From Candidatus Thorarchaeota archaeon (GTDB lineage: Archaea > Asgardarchaeota > Thorarchaeia > Thorarchaeales > Thorarchaeaceae), in NCBI GenBank assembly GCA_029855935.1, contig JAGSHN010000005.1, positions 62,001-126,000 on the forward strand: a stretch of DNA of 64,000 nt, in the 5' to 3' direction. Positions 35,994 to 44,345 of the stretch are shown one piece after another. Each line of letters begins with the position of its first letter. Within the stretch, counting starts at the first letter, position 1. Position numbers and translations under genes: made by a program. The notes below the pieces were generated by a model. The model saw nothing but the letters and a program-made list of their open reading frames with translations, did not search any database and had not been told where the DNA came from.

Positions 35994-35999
35994 ATATAA
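35994..35999 (+). promoter_or_regulatory. TATA box for the NucS-like nuclease gene
   Basis: ATATAA lies 36 bases before the ATG at 36036. GGGGAG, nine bases before the ATG, is a plausible ribosome binding site. Confidence 0.4.
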
Positions 36000-36035
36000 C
36001 TGACGGGATCCAATAAGAAAGAGAGGGGAGAAACA

Positions 36036-37163
36036 ATGGAGGAAGAGGCAGAGGCGGGTGTCTTCGTCACCCTCTACGACCGGGAAACTCTTGAGATCTA
36101 CCTCAAGAACGGTGTATACGGGACGTTGATGCCTCCAGTTGACGGAATGACGCTTTCCCGCACTAGACATTTTCATACTCTCGGAGACTATTCATGCCTC
36201 CGTGGAGGTATGCACTTGTTCTTCTTCTTGAAACGGTTCATAGTCTACGGCGGGCGTATCAAGGGATCTAAGAAATACGGGGCGTTCTATTTGAATGGCA
36301 TGCAGAGCCCACTGGGAAAAGCGGCAGAGGCGCCATTGGTGTGGGACGAGTCAAATAGAAGTAGATATACACCAACCAGTGAAGAAGGGCTCTTCGAAGT
36401 ACCAGATGCTGGCCGACGCTGCCAGCCGTACTTGGTTCTGTTTGATGATGATAGTGGACTGAGAGGAAGAAAAATCCGGTCTGATGAACTCTATTTCAAA
36501 CTAGGGAGATTTCCATATCCACTACCCTCAAACTCTATCCAGGGAATGAGCTTCTGCGTTCTCACACCTGGTGAAACTGACATACTGTTGGATCTCATGA
36601 ACATGAGCGATGAGGTAGTCGACTATGCGAAAAGCCAAGAAATGAGGCTCGAAGACACGCCCACACCATTTCATCCAAAATGGGGAATTGGCAGTGTGAA
36701 GGAGGCGTACGAAGCTTACGAACTCTTGAAACAGAGGCATAGAGGTCGTGAAACAGAGGCCTTACTACGAGGTGACGTGCTCATAAATGAGGCGCATCTG
36801 GAGGCATCTGTTTTGGCCAACCCTGAACTGCTTCCCAGGGAGATGCAACCGCGCAACCATACTCTTAGCAGGCAAGTTCCTATCTCACCCTTCAAACCGT
36901 TTCAAATGGATAGAGCGGACATCTGCTACTATTCAAGAGAGGCCCCCATCGGCAATGGCACTTTGCCTAGTGTCATCATCGAATTGAAGATGAAGCAGGC
37001 AGGCAAAGCAGAAGTGGAGCAAGTCGAACGCTATCTGGATTGGCTATTCTTAGTTAGGCCAGAAGAGGCACGCCAAGTTCGTGCATTTCTGTATGCTCCA
37101 ATGTTTTCAAGAAGAGCTGAGGTAACGAAACATAGGGGACAGGTCAACCTCATTACCTTCTAG
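36036..37163 (+). CDS. NucS/EndoMS-like nuclease with novel N-terminal region
   Basis: 375 residues. The C-terminal third matches the NucS (DUF91) nuclease fold: NEAHLEASVLANPELL, then RADI with D295, IELKMK with E316 and K318, and EVEQVERYLDWL with Q329, the spacing of a PD-(D/E)XK active site. NucS proteins are usually about 230-250 residues and cut mismatched or branched DNA. The first ~245 residues are unlike the NucS N-domain; GGMHLFFFLKRFIVYGGRIKG at 57-77 vaguely recalls PUA/EVE-like modified-base readers (weak inference). It is divergent from the methylase. Confidence 0.8.
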   Translation: MEEEAEAGVFVTLYDRETLEIYLKNGVYGTLMPPVDGMTLSRTRHFHTLGDYSCLRGGMHLFFFLKRFIVYGGRIKGSKKYGAFYLNGMQSPLGKAAEAPLVWDESNRSRYTPTSEEGLFEVPDAGRRCQPYLVLFDDDSGLRGRKIRSDELYFKLGRFPYPLPSNSIQGMSFCVLTPGETDILLDLMNMSDEVVDYAKSQEMRLEDTPTPFHPKWGIGSVKEAYEAYELLKQRHRGRETEALLRGDVLINEAHLEASVLANPELLPREMQPRNHTLSRQVPISPFKPFQMDRADICYYSREAPIGNGTLPSVIIELKMKQAGKAEVEQVERYLDWLFLVRPEEARQVRAFLYAPMFSRRAEVTKHRGQVNLITF

Positions 37164-37250
37164 AAGATCTAGAGCACCCGAGAAAAGCAACGAAAATAAA
37201 GATCGCCGCAGCTCTGCCCACATAGTGATTCGACACTGAGGGAAGCAGTG

Positions 37251-38456
37251 ATGGTATGGGATCTTATTATCGCCGGGGGAGGCCCGGCCGGTGCAACCTG
37301 TGCACGGAGAGCAGCGCAACTCGGCCTTGACGTGCTCCTAATCGAGAAACAGAATCACCCACGCAGAAAGGCGTGTGGCGGTGGACTGACTCCGCGTGTT
37401 GGAGATGCACTGGACTTGGACTTCTCGCCCGTGGTCGAGAGGGAACAAGGAGGACTCAGACTGTTCTCGCCATCGGGCCTCGCAGTCACCGAGAAACGGG
37501 CGGAGCTCACTGGCTACTTGGTCAGAAGAGAGGACTTCGATCACCTCCTGTTGAAGAAGGCAGAGGAGGCGGGGGCAACCGTATTGGAGGGGATCACCGT
37601 TCTGGACGTCATAGAGACCAGCAGCGGTGTTGATGTCGTCACCGATGACAAGACGTACACTGCACGACTGCTTGTGGGTGCGGATGGGGTCAACAGTACT
37701 GTGGCACGAAGAACGCAACTCAAGCCGAGGTGGAGAGATGACGAGATCTGCCTGTGCATAGAGGCCTCGGTGCCTATGGACTCATCAGACATTGAGAGGA
37801 TATTTGCTATTCCAGACAGCAGTGGTAGGGTCTTCATCGAGATCTATTTTGGCGCCCTGCGACACGGTTATGCGTGGGCCTTCCCGAAGAGAGAAGAGAT
37901 CAGCCTGGGAATTGGGGTCCTGGTCAGCGAGCTTGAAGACCTTAGGGGCGTGTGGAAACGATTCGTTGCATCGTTTGAGGACAGATATGGTGTGAGGGTT
38001 GACCTTTCAAACACAACAGCAGCGCGTGTGCCGCTCAAGGGCCCCATCAAGAACACTGTGACGAAGCGAGTGATGCTGGTCGGTGATGCTGGGGGCTTTG
38101 TGTCACCCGCCACTGGTGAGGGGATATACTACGCTATAGAAACTGGCAGGCTTGCGGCAGAAGTCTCCAAGGAGATACTGAGTGGTGCAGAGGGTATGAC
38201 GACGCAGACCTATCAGCAGAGATGGAGAAGAGCGTTCGGGAAAGACCTTGATGTCGCGAACTTCCTAGCAGGCATGATGTTCCATTCCATCGAGAATATG
38301 GAGGCGGTCTGCAGGATGGCACATGACGACCCAGTCATGCGCAGTCACACGTTCGAGATGATCACTGGAGCAGTGACTTACAAGGAGTCCAGGAACAGAC
38401 TGATCAAGAGGATGTTGCGAAAGCATCTTGGGACTGCCGTCAAGATGGTGTTGTGA
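37251..38456 (+). CDS. Geranylgeranyl reductase family flavoprotein
   Basis: FAD-dependent reductase of the geranylgeranyl reductase family, which saturates the isoprenoid chains of archaeal lipids. 401 residues with DLIIAGGGPAGATCARRAAQLG (FAD), RRKACGGGLT, LLVGADGVNSTVAR, and MLVGDAGGFVSPATGEGIYYAIETG. ATG 37251, with a GTG directly before it as alternative. Which isoprenoid it reduces cannot be told from the sequence. It is convergent with the fumarate reductase genes, with two hairpin-forming repeats between. Confidence 0.92.
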   Translation: MVWDLIIAGGGPAGATCARRAAQLGLDVLLIEKQNHPRRKACGGGLTPRVGDALDLDFSPVVEREQGGLRLFSPSGLAVTEKRAELTGYLVRREDFDHLLLKKAEEAGATVLEGITVLDVIETSSGVDVVTDDKTYTARLLVGADGVNSTVARRTQLKPRWRDDEICLCIEASVPMDSSDIERIFAIPDSSGRVFIEIYFGALRHGYAWAFPKREEISLGIGVLVSELEDLRGVWKRFVASFEDRYGVRVDLSNTTAARVPLKGPIKNTVTKRVMLVGDAGGFVSPATGEGIYYAIETGRLAAEVSKEILSGAEGMTTQTYQQRWRRAFGKDLDVANFLAGMMFHSIENMEAVCRMAHDDPVMRSHTFEMITGAVTYKESRNRLIKRMLRKHLGTAVKMVL

Positions 38457-38470
38457 AGAGAGGGGGTTGC

Positions 38471-38491
38471 GCGGCATGAGATTCATGCCGC
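38471..38491. terminator. Perfect 9-bp hairpin between convergent genes
   Basis: Arms GCGGCATGA and TCATGCCGC around a 3-base loop, 15 bases after the reductase stop. Likely a transcript end or stabilising hairpin for one or both convergent mRNAs. Confidence 0.5.
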
Positions 38492-38499
38492 ATACTACG

Positions 38500-38519
38500 G
38501 AGGACTGACACTAGTCCTC
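38500..38519. terminator. 7-bp inverted repeat at the end of tfrB
   Basis: Arms GAGGACT and AGTCCTC around a 6-base loop, overlapping the tfrB stop codon (38511-38513). Paired with the hairpin at 38471-38491, it fills the whole convergent spacer. Confidence 0.4.
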
Positions 38520-40076
38520 AGCATCACCCTTGCGATAGGACTCGGCCAACAGGTCTGGCAGATACCTTGTCGCGATGTCTGTGCCCTTTAGAATGTCCCG
38601 AATCTGGATTGTGCAGAAGGGGCACTCGGTTGCGACCATGTCAGCACCAGTGGCTTCGATGTAGCCCCGTTTTCGGGCGGCAATCTTCATGGAGATCTCA
38701 CGTTGACCCGCACGGACACCTCCACCTGCACCACAGCACCGATTCTTGTACGGGTCGTCGATGTATTCAACGCCCGGAATCATCTGCAGGAGTTCGATGG
38801 GCTGCTCGACAACCCCCTGACCACGGCCGAGATGGCAGGGCTCGTGGTAGGTCACTCTCAGATTGACCTCACCCTTCGGTGGGACTATGTTGTCCTTTCC
38901 GAGAACATCAATCAGGTATTCGGCGAGGTCGTACACCTTGAACTTCGGTGGCTCGCCGCGCTCGCTCTCAATGAAGGGACGATGATCCTCGCGGAGCGTC
39001 TTTCCACAGCCTGCACAGGCGACGACAACTGTGTCGAGGTCATACTCTTCCATCACTCTCTCGAATATCTCCGTCACACGCCGTGCAGCATCGTGGGCGG
39101 TTTCAAGATCGCCAGTACGGAAGGCAGGGCTCGCGCAGCACCACTGCTCCTTCGGCACAATCACATCAATACCGTTACGATTTAGTACCTCAATGAGCGA
39201 GCGGCCCGTGTCCTGCATCCTGTAGTCAATCAGACATCCTGTGAAGAAAGCAACACGGCCCCGTGGGTTCTCGACCAGAAACTCCTCAGACTCCAGACTC
39301 TTCAGAAGGGGAGTGTCCTTCTCTGGGACAGAACGGCCAGTCCGGTTTATGCTATCGATGAAGCCCTGCTGACCCTCCACCAGTGGGTAGCCGGCCTCGA
39401 CAGCCTTTGCCCGCAGCAACTCCACAGCCAAGCTGGGAATCTTGATGTGTTTCGGACAGCTGTCCTCGCACATCTTGCAGGTGGTGCACATGTAGACTGC
39501 CTCATCAAGAGCCATACTGATACGGTCCTCCACGTCGCGCGGGTCCATCTCAAGACGTGCCAGCTGGCGGATTATCATGGGACCGGCATAGTCCCAAGTT
39601 TCGCGCACAACAGGGCAGTTGGACAGACAGGCACTGCACTCTATGCACTTCCGCAACTCTCGAACAATCTCAATGTCCTGCTGATGGATTATCTCGGGAC
39701 GTGGTGCAGGCTTGTCCCGCGCAACGTATGGACGCACACGGGTCAATCGTGCCTGAGTCCGTGACATATCCACGACGAGGTCCTTGATCACCGGCATCTT
39801 CTCAAGAGGCTCTAGAACGAGATCTTGGTCTGGGTCGACCTTGGCACGACATGCGAGACGTGCTATAGTGTTCACCCTGACGGCACAAGAACCACACTGA
39901 CCACCTCGACACTCCCATCGGAAGGCAAGGCTGGAGTCGTACTTATCTTGAATGTAGAGGAGGGCGTCGAGAACAGTCATCCCGGGCTCGTACTCAACGT
40001 CAAACTCTTGGAAGTGGGGAGCATCATCAATATCGGGGTTGTATCGCAGAACCTTTGCCTTGAACGTTCTTGCCAC
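38511..40076 (-). CDS. tfrB: Fumarate reductase/succinate dehydrogenase iron-sulfur subunit with CCG (HdrB-like) domain, TfrB type
   Basis: Electron-transfer subunit. The N-terminal SdhB-like part has a [2Fe-2S] motif CRGGQCGSC with a fourth Cys 11 residues on; then two 4Fe-4S motifs, CIECSACLSNCP and CTTCKMCEDSCP. The C-terminal half has two CCG-type motifs (EQWCCASPAF and NRCCGAGGG), as in heterodisulfide reductase B and thiol:fumarate reductase TfrB. It has no membrane anchor. GTG 40076 with a perfect GGAGGCGAT eight bases upstream is the start (521 residues). It follows the flavoprotein by 15 bases. The physiological electron donor is unknown. Confidence 0.93.
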   Translation of the reverse strand: MARTFKAKVLRYNPDIDDAPHFQEFDVEYEPGMTVLDALLYIQDKYDSSLAFRWECRGGQCGSCAVRVNTIARLACRAKVDPDQDLVLEPLEKMPVIKDLVVDMSRTQARLTRVRPYVARDKPAPRPEIIHQQDIEIVRELRKCIECSACLSNCPVVRETWDYAGPMIIRQLARLEMDPRDVEDRISMALDEAVYMCTTCKMCEDSCPKHIKIPSLAVELLRAKAVEAGYPLVEGQQGFIDSINRTGRSVPEKDTPLLKSLESEEFLVENPRGRVAFFTGCLIDYRMQDTGRSLIEVLNRNGIDVIVPKEQWCCASPAFRTGDLETAHDAARRVTEIFERVMEEYDLDTVVVACAGCGKTLREDHRPFIESERGEPPKFKVYDLAEYLIDVLGKDNIVPPKGEVNLRVTYHEPCHLGRGQGVVEQPIELLQMIPGVEYIDDPYKNRCCGAGGGVRAGQREISMKIAARKRGYIEATGADMVATECPFCTIQIRDILKGTDIATRYLPDLLAESYRKGDAED

Positions 40077-40091
40077 TGGTATCGCCTCCAA

Positions 40092-41780
40092 CTATGGCGG
40101 ATTCATCCGCGTGATGACGAGCGGCACCTTCTGGAGTTCCATCTCTCCATCCTCACCCTTCCGGATGACAATGTTGTAGTTGCCGTCGTCGTTCGGGTCA
40201 GCATCAGTGCGATAGTGCGCACCACGGCTGCCCTTTCTCATCAGTGCTGCCTCGGTTACCATCCGGGCAGTGATCACCATATGGCCAAACTCAATTGCTT
40301 GATGCCATCCAGGGTTAAAGCGCCTGATTGGCACATCCACCTTGATCTTGGGAACAACCTCTCTCTCAATGCGGCGGAGCTCTCTGACGGCGTACTGAAG
40401 GTCTTCCTCATTGCGGAAGATCTGCACCTTCTCCCACATCAGCGTTGTCAGTTCCTCGCGAGCATCGGCAGGAGAGATTCCCTCTTTGCGCTCGAGCATA
40501 GCCTGAAGCCGCTCGAACTCGCTCTGAACCTCAGACCTATCAAAGCCGGGCAGGTCGTGCTCCAGAGCGAAGAGCGCTGCATTCTTTCCGGCGAGAGCAC
40601 CGAACACTTGCGTGTCAGCCAGTGCATTTCCTCCGAGGCGGTTTCCGCCGTGGACACCACCAGTACACTCGCCAGCAGCAAACAGACCGGGGATGGTCGA
40701 TTGGGCATTCGTGTCAATCCTGATTCCGCCCATAAAGTGATGAGCTGTCGGGGAAACCTGCATTGGCTCCTCACGGATGTCCACACCCGCATCCTCAAAC
40801 TGCTCAATCATGCTCTCTAGACGAAACTCAATCACAGAACGAGGTAGGTGAGCAATACTCAGATACACACCGCCATCTGGTGTGCCTCGGCCCTCTAGGA
40901 CCTCTGTCATTATTGAACGTGCGACTTGGTCCCGGCCCGCAAGCTCCATCACCTGTGGGTAGTAGCGGCTCATAAACCGCTCACCGCGATTGTTCAGCAG
41001 AATACCACCCTCACCACGGACAGCCTCTGTGACAAGACGGCCCTTGGCCGACTCGGGTTTGACCATGCCGGTGGGGTGGAACTGAACCATCTCCATGTCT
41101 ATCAGCTCGCAGCCCGCCTCATAGGCCATGGCGTAGCCGTCTCCGACATCGAGCTGGGCGTTGCTCGTGACCTTGAAGATTCGTCCTGCGCCGCCAGTCG
41201 CCATCACGACAGACTTTGCTCTGAAGACAAGGTAGTCACCGTGCCTCATGTCAATGGCAGTCACACCAGCAATACGTCCGTCGTGAACCAGAAGCTTGGT
41301 CGCAAAGACCTCATCAAACACACGTACAGAGGTCCTACGAATTGCCTCCACAAGCGTGACCATAATCTCAGAGCCTGTACGGTCGGACGCATACGCAGTT
41401 CGACGGTAGCTCTGTTTTCCAAAGGGGCGCTGCGCAATCTTGCCCTCAGGTGTTCGGTCGAAGACTGCGCCCATCTCCTCAAGGTCGTATATTCGCTCAG
41501 GTGCATCGTGAACCAGAATCTCGACAAGCTCTTGGTTGTTGAGGTAGTTTCCGCCAACTACTGTGTCACGAAAATGAACGTCAGGGTTGTCGTCGGGGTC
41601 GACATTTCCGATTGCAACGTTGTATCCGCCCTCGGCCATGGAGGTGTGCGCCTTGCCGACAAGCTCCTTGCTAATCATGACAACATCCACGTTATGCTTT
41701 GCTGCCTCAATTGCCGCGCGGCAGCCAGCACCACCAGCACCGACAACGAGGACATCACAGACGATGGTCTTGTACTCCAA
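40092..41780 (-). CDS. tfrA: Fumarate reductase/succinate dehydrogenase flavoprotein subunit, SdhA/TfrA type
   Basis: FAD subunit interconverting fumarate and succinate. 562 residues with CDVLVVGAGGAGCRAAIEA, KAHTSMAEGG (His45 matches the covalent FAD histidine), MVQFHPTGM, EAVRGEGGILLNN, GAKR-type loop VSPTAHHFMGGI and LFAAGECTGGVHGGNRLGGNAL. TTG 41780 with GGAGG seven bases upstream. It pairs with the CCG-type B subunit; no cytochrome anchor is nearby. Together with the class I fumarase next door it forms a fumarate module. Confidence 0.95.
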   Translation of the reverse strand: MEYKTIVCDVLVVGAGGAGCRAAIEAAKHNVDVVMISKELVGKAHTSMAEGGYNVAIGNVDPDDNPDVHFRDTVVGGNYLNNQELVEILVHDAPERIYDLEEMGAVFDRTPEGKIAQRPFGKQSYRRTAYASDRTGSEIMVTLVEAIRRTSVRVFDEVFATKLLVHDGRIAGVTAIDMRHGDYLVFRAKSVVMATGGAGRIFKVTSNAQLDVGDGYAMAYEAGCELIDMEMVQFHPTGMVKPESAKGRLVTEAVRGEGGILLNNRGERFMSRYYPQVMELAGRDQVARSIMTEVLEGRGTPDGGVYLSIAHLPRSVIEFRLESMIEQFEDAGVDIREEPMQVSPTAHHFMGGIRIDTNAQSTIPGLFAAGECTGGVHGGNRLGGNALADTQVFGALAGKNAALFALEHDLPGFDRSEVQSEFERLQAMLERKEGISPADAREELTTLMWEKVQIFRNEEDLQYAVRELRRIEREVVPKIKVDVPIRRFNPGWHQAIEFGHMVITARMVTEAALMRKGSRGAHYRTDADPNDDGNYNIVIRKGEDGEMELQKVPLVITRMNPP

Positions 41781-41828
41781 CTGCAGGCCTCCGATTGATG
41801 GCTCAATCGTCTGCCCCGCATCGCATTC

Positions 41829-41837
41829 GGTTTAAAG
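41829..41837 (-). promoter_or_regulatory. TATA-like box for tfrAB
   Basis: The minus strand reads CTTTAAACC, about 50 bases before the flavoprotein start codon. Confidence 0.4.
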
Positions 41838-41965
41838 TTGTTACTGTTTGCGGCCAGAAACGACAGGGCCTCTCGTGAGTGCTACCTCTAGGCCTAGTTA
41901 TGGACATCCGAGCTATGTCTATATTCATCTTGATCAGATGTATCATAGTGTCAGGGGGTCAGTGG

Positions 41966-42067
41966 ATGAAAGCAGGGGACATTCTGCTGGGGATAGCCCT
42001 GTTCGTAGTGATACTGGTGATCCTATACGGCATATCAATACAGGTACTTAGCGCCCTTGGGCGATAG
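41966..42067 (+). CDS. Possible 33-residue single-helix membrane protein
   Basis: A small frame starting MKAGDILLGIALF with one hydrophobic helix (about 5-28) and a short polar end. GGGGGT lies eight bases before the ATG. The open frame extends upstream to 41879, but those codons look less protein-like. It sits alone between divergent gene tfrA and convergent fumarase genes in an otherwise empty 388-base stretch. Such short frames can arise by chance, so confidence is low. Confidence 0.4.
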   Translation: MKAGDILLGIALFVVILVILYGISIQVLSALGR

Positions 42068-42168
42068 ATGACTGAGTTCAGCCTCAAGAGAAGTGGGCAG
42101 CAATGTTCGTCTGGCGGAAATAGGGGCGGCAGAGAGCCTGTCGCCCACTTACCCCAGTCTGACTGCTT

Positions 42169-42777
42169 TCACTCGGAGATGCCAATCTTGGCATAGACCT
42201 CTGAGCGTACAGACGCCACCTTCCTGTCCATCTCATCGTGGAGGCTGTTGCCGTGGGAGTCCATGGTGACCAGAAGTGGACCGAAGTTCTCTGCAGTGAT
42301 CACCCACAGAGCCTCAGGCATTCCCAAGTCCCGCCATTCATAGGCACGTACCTCCTTCAGCCCTCTTGCAGCGAGAGCCCCACAGCCTCCAGTGAAGCTG
42401 CAGTACACGGCACCAACCTCCTTCAGTGCCTCGAGTGTCTTGGGGCCCATTCCACCCTTCCCGATTATGATTCGGGGCTTGTACTTGCGGAGGAACTCCG
42501 CCTCGAACAGCTCCATCCTGATGCTCGTTGTGGGACCAGCTGATACAATCTGCCACTTCCCGTCTATCTGTCTGGCCACAGGCCCGACATGATACACGAC
42601 GCTGCCCTCGAACTCGACAGGGGGTTTCTCGCCCTTCTCGTATAGTTCGAGCGCCCTCTGGTGCGCCTCATCTCTTGCAGTATAGACATGCTCACCGGAC
42701 ACGTAGACGATATCGCCCACTCTTAGTCTTCGAGCCTCCTCTTCCGAGATTGGAGTTGTCAGATGATACTCAGCCAT
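42169..42777 (-). CDS. fumB: Fumarate hydratase class I, beta subunit
   Basis: C-terminal half of the two-subunit iron-sulfur fumarase. 202 residues from ATG 42777, preceded by GGAGGG. LTTPISEEEARRLRVGDIVYVSG, GPTTSIRM, IGKGGMGPKTLEALKE and GALAARGL are diagnostic. The open frame begins further upstream, inside the alpha subunit, but the SD and family start support this ATG. It begins one base after the alpha stop. Confidence 0.95.
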   Translation of the reverse strand: MAEYHLTTPISEEEARRLRVGDIVYVSGEHVYTARDEAHQRALELYEKGEKPPVEFEGSVVYHVGPVARQIDGKWQIVSAGPTTSIRMELFEAEFLRKYKPRIIIGKGGMGPKTLEALKEVGAVYCSFTGGCGALAARGLKEVRAYEWRDLGMPEALWVITAENFGPLLVTMDSHGNSLHDEMDRKVASVRSEVYAKIGISE

Positions 42778-42778
42778 T

Positions 42779-43666
42779 CTACCTTCCCTCCAGCGGATGA
42801 GTGACGTACTGTACCTCCAAGTCCTTCGTGATTGTGGCCGTGCTGCGACGAGCGGCCCAGCACTGAACAGCAACGCCGACAGGTAGACTTGCAGGGTGAC
42901 GCATTGCATAGTCCACCTTCACACCCAGCACGGTGGTATCGCCCCCAAGACCCATTGGGCCAATGCCTGTAGCATTTAGTGCCTCATATAGTTCCTCCTC
43001 AATCTTTGCAATCTCCGGGTCGGGATGCCGATCATTCAGCGGACGCAAAAGCTGTTGCTTAGCAATCTTCATCGCAATGTCGGATCCTCCACCAATTCCG
43101 ACACCGATGATGTTTGGTGCACATGCCTTCCCCATATAGCTCATTGCATTGTCAACGACCAGTTTCTTGACGCCCTTAAGGCCGACCCCGGGCTTGAGCA
43201 TTCCTAAGATAGACACATTCTCGCTGCCGCCCCCCTTGGGAAATGCAGTTATCTCCAGCGAGTCACCGGGGACGAGCTCCCAGTTGATCCACGGAATCTT
43301 CTCGCCCGTGTTGTTCCCTGAGTTGCCACCTACAATCGGGTTGACGGCATTCGGACGCAGAGGGACCTTCTCGGTGGCCGTGATGGTTGCCTTGGTCAGC
43401 GCGTCGCGTATCGCTCCGAGATGGGGAAACTCGTATCCGGCCTTGACGTAGAAGATTATTATCCCAGTGTCCTGGCACATAGGAATGCCGCCCTTTGCTA
43501 GCTCGATGTTCTTCAGGATCGCCTCAAACTGTGTCTTGGCAGTCGGGTTGGTTTCTCGCGCATAGGCAGAACGCAGTGCCTCCTCAACATCGGCAGGAAG
43601 GACTGTCGCTGCCATCTGCAGCAGACGAACGGTCGTATCGTGAATGACTTGAGCAGGATCTTTCAT
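42779..43666 (-). CDS. fumA: Fumarate hydratase class I, alpha subunit
   Basis: N-terminal half of the oxygen-sensitive [4Fe-4S] fumarase, which hydrates fumarate to malate. 295 residues with GIPMCQDTGIIIFYV (a cluster cysteine), VPLRPNAVNPIVGGNSGNN-type region, FPKGGGSENVS, CAPNIIGVGIGGGSD and GIGPMGLGGDTTVLGVKV. The neighbouring tfrAB supplies or uses fumarate. A TATA-like ATATATGG near 43730 lies upstream. Confidence 0.95.
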   Translation of the reverse strand: MKDPAQVIHDTTVRLLQMAATVLPADVEEALRSAYARETNPTAKTQFEAILKNIELAKGGIPMCQDTGIIIFYVKAGYEFPHLGAIRDALTKATITATEKVPLRPNAVNPIVGGNSGNNTGEKIPWINWELVPGDSLEITAFPKGGGSENVSILGMLKPGVGLKGVKKLVVDNAMSYMGKACAPNIIGVGIGGGSDIAMKIAKQQLLRPLNDRHPDPEIAKIEEELYEALNATGIGPMGLGGDTTVLGVKVDYAMRHPASLPVGVAVQCWAARRSTATITKDLEVQYVTHPLEGR

Positions 43667-43836
43667 CCTAGTTCAGCCTCCTGGCTGTGTACGGATGTCG
43701 GGGAACTAGCCCCCGGCTGTGTGCGTTGACCATATATGCCCCTAATCTGTCTTGCTGTCTGGAGACCTGCTCCCGTTGGTCACGGCTGCACGGCGGCCAC
43801 AGCAAGAGCAGGTAGACACAGATTGTGTGATGGACA

Positions 43837-44316
43837 TTGCTCCAAGCGTTGGTACTCTTTGCATGCAGCGTGGTTGTGCTCGCAGTGGCCAGTGTCACGG
43901 ACCTTAGAGATAGAACTGTACCAAACTGGCTGTCAGCCACTGCAATGACAGCAGGAGCGAGTCTCTCAATTCTCACTGGTGACCTCTTTCTGAGGCTTCC
44001 GGTCTACATATCAACCATCTTGTTCGTACTGCTCATCGCGTACGTCCTGTTCCGAATCGGCGCCCTAGGCGGGGGGGATGCCAAGATCCTACTTGCTGTT
44101 GCCATTATCAGCCCCGGCACGGTGTTCGTCGAAGTCGATTCCGCATTGGCCCTCCTAGAGGGAGTGGTCCCCTTCGGTCTGATGCTAGTGTTGACTCTTG
44201 GTATGGGTCACATCTATCACCGAATGAGCAACTCAAGCCAGCAGACGCCGCTTGTACCATTAATGCTCTTGTCTTATCTTATGGTACAGCTCTTCCCCAT
44301 AGTGCTTTGGCTCTGA
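43837..44316 (+). CDS. Prepilin peptidase-like membrane protein (A24 family)
   Basis: 159-residue membrane protein with the two active-site aspartates of A24 peptidases: SVTDLRDRTVPNWL in the first cytoplasmic loop and GALGGGDAKILL (GxGD-type) later. It has four or five helices, shorter than bacterial PilD, like archaeal PibD/FlaK or TadV. It would cut class III signal peptides of pilins or archaellins; none is in the window. It starts at TTG 43837, preceded by GTGATG. Confidence 0.85.
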   Translation: MLQALVLFACSVVVLAVASVTDLRDRTVPNWLSATAMTAGASLSILTGDLFLRLPVYISTILFVLLIAYVLFRIGALGGGDAKILLAVAIISPGTVFVEVDSALALLEGVVPFGLMLVLTLGMGHIYHRMSNSSQQTPLVPLMLLSYLMVQLFPIVLWL

Positions 44317-44345
44317 CTGCGTGACATAGATGCCAGATAGCAGTG

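Noticed and set aside
26929-37163. Named DISARM, BREX or Dnd/Pgl system
   Set aside because: No DrmA/DrmB, PglZ, BrxC, BrxL or DndC-E homologue is seen; only the general helicase/PLD/methylase theme is shared.
26929-37163. Different base composition as proof of transfer
   Set aside because: Spot counts of a few lines gave about half G+C both inside and outside the island, so I make no claim.
39825-40820. 331-codon open frame on the plus strand
   Set aside because: Antisense to the fumarate reductase genes, which have full sets of motifs.
40926-41798. 290-codon open frame on the plus strand
   Set aside because: Antisense to the flavoprotein subunit gene; no recognisable domain.
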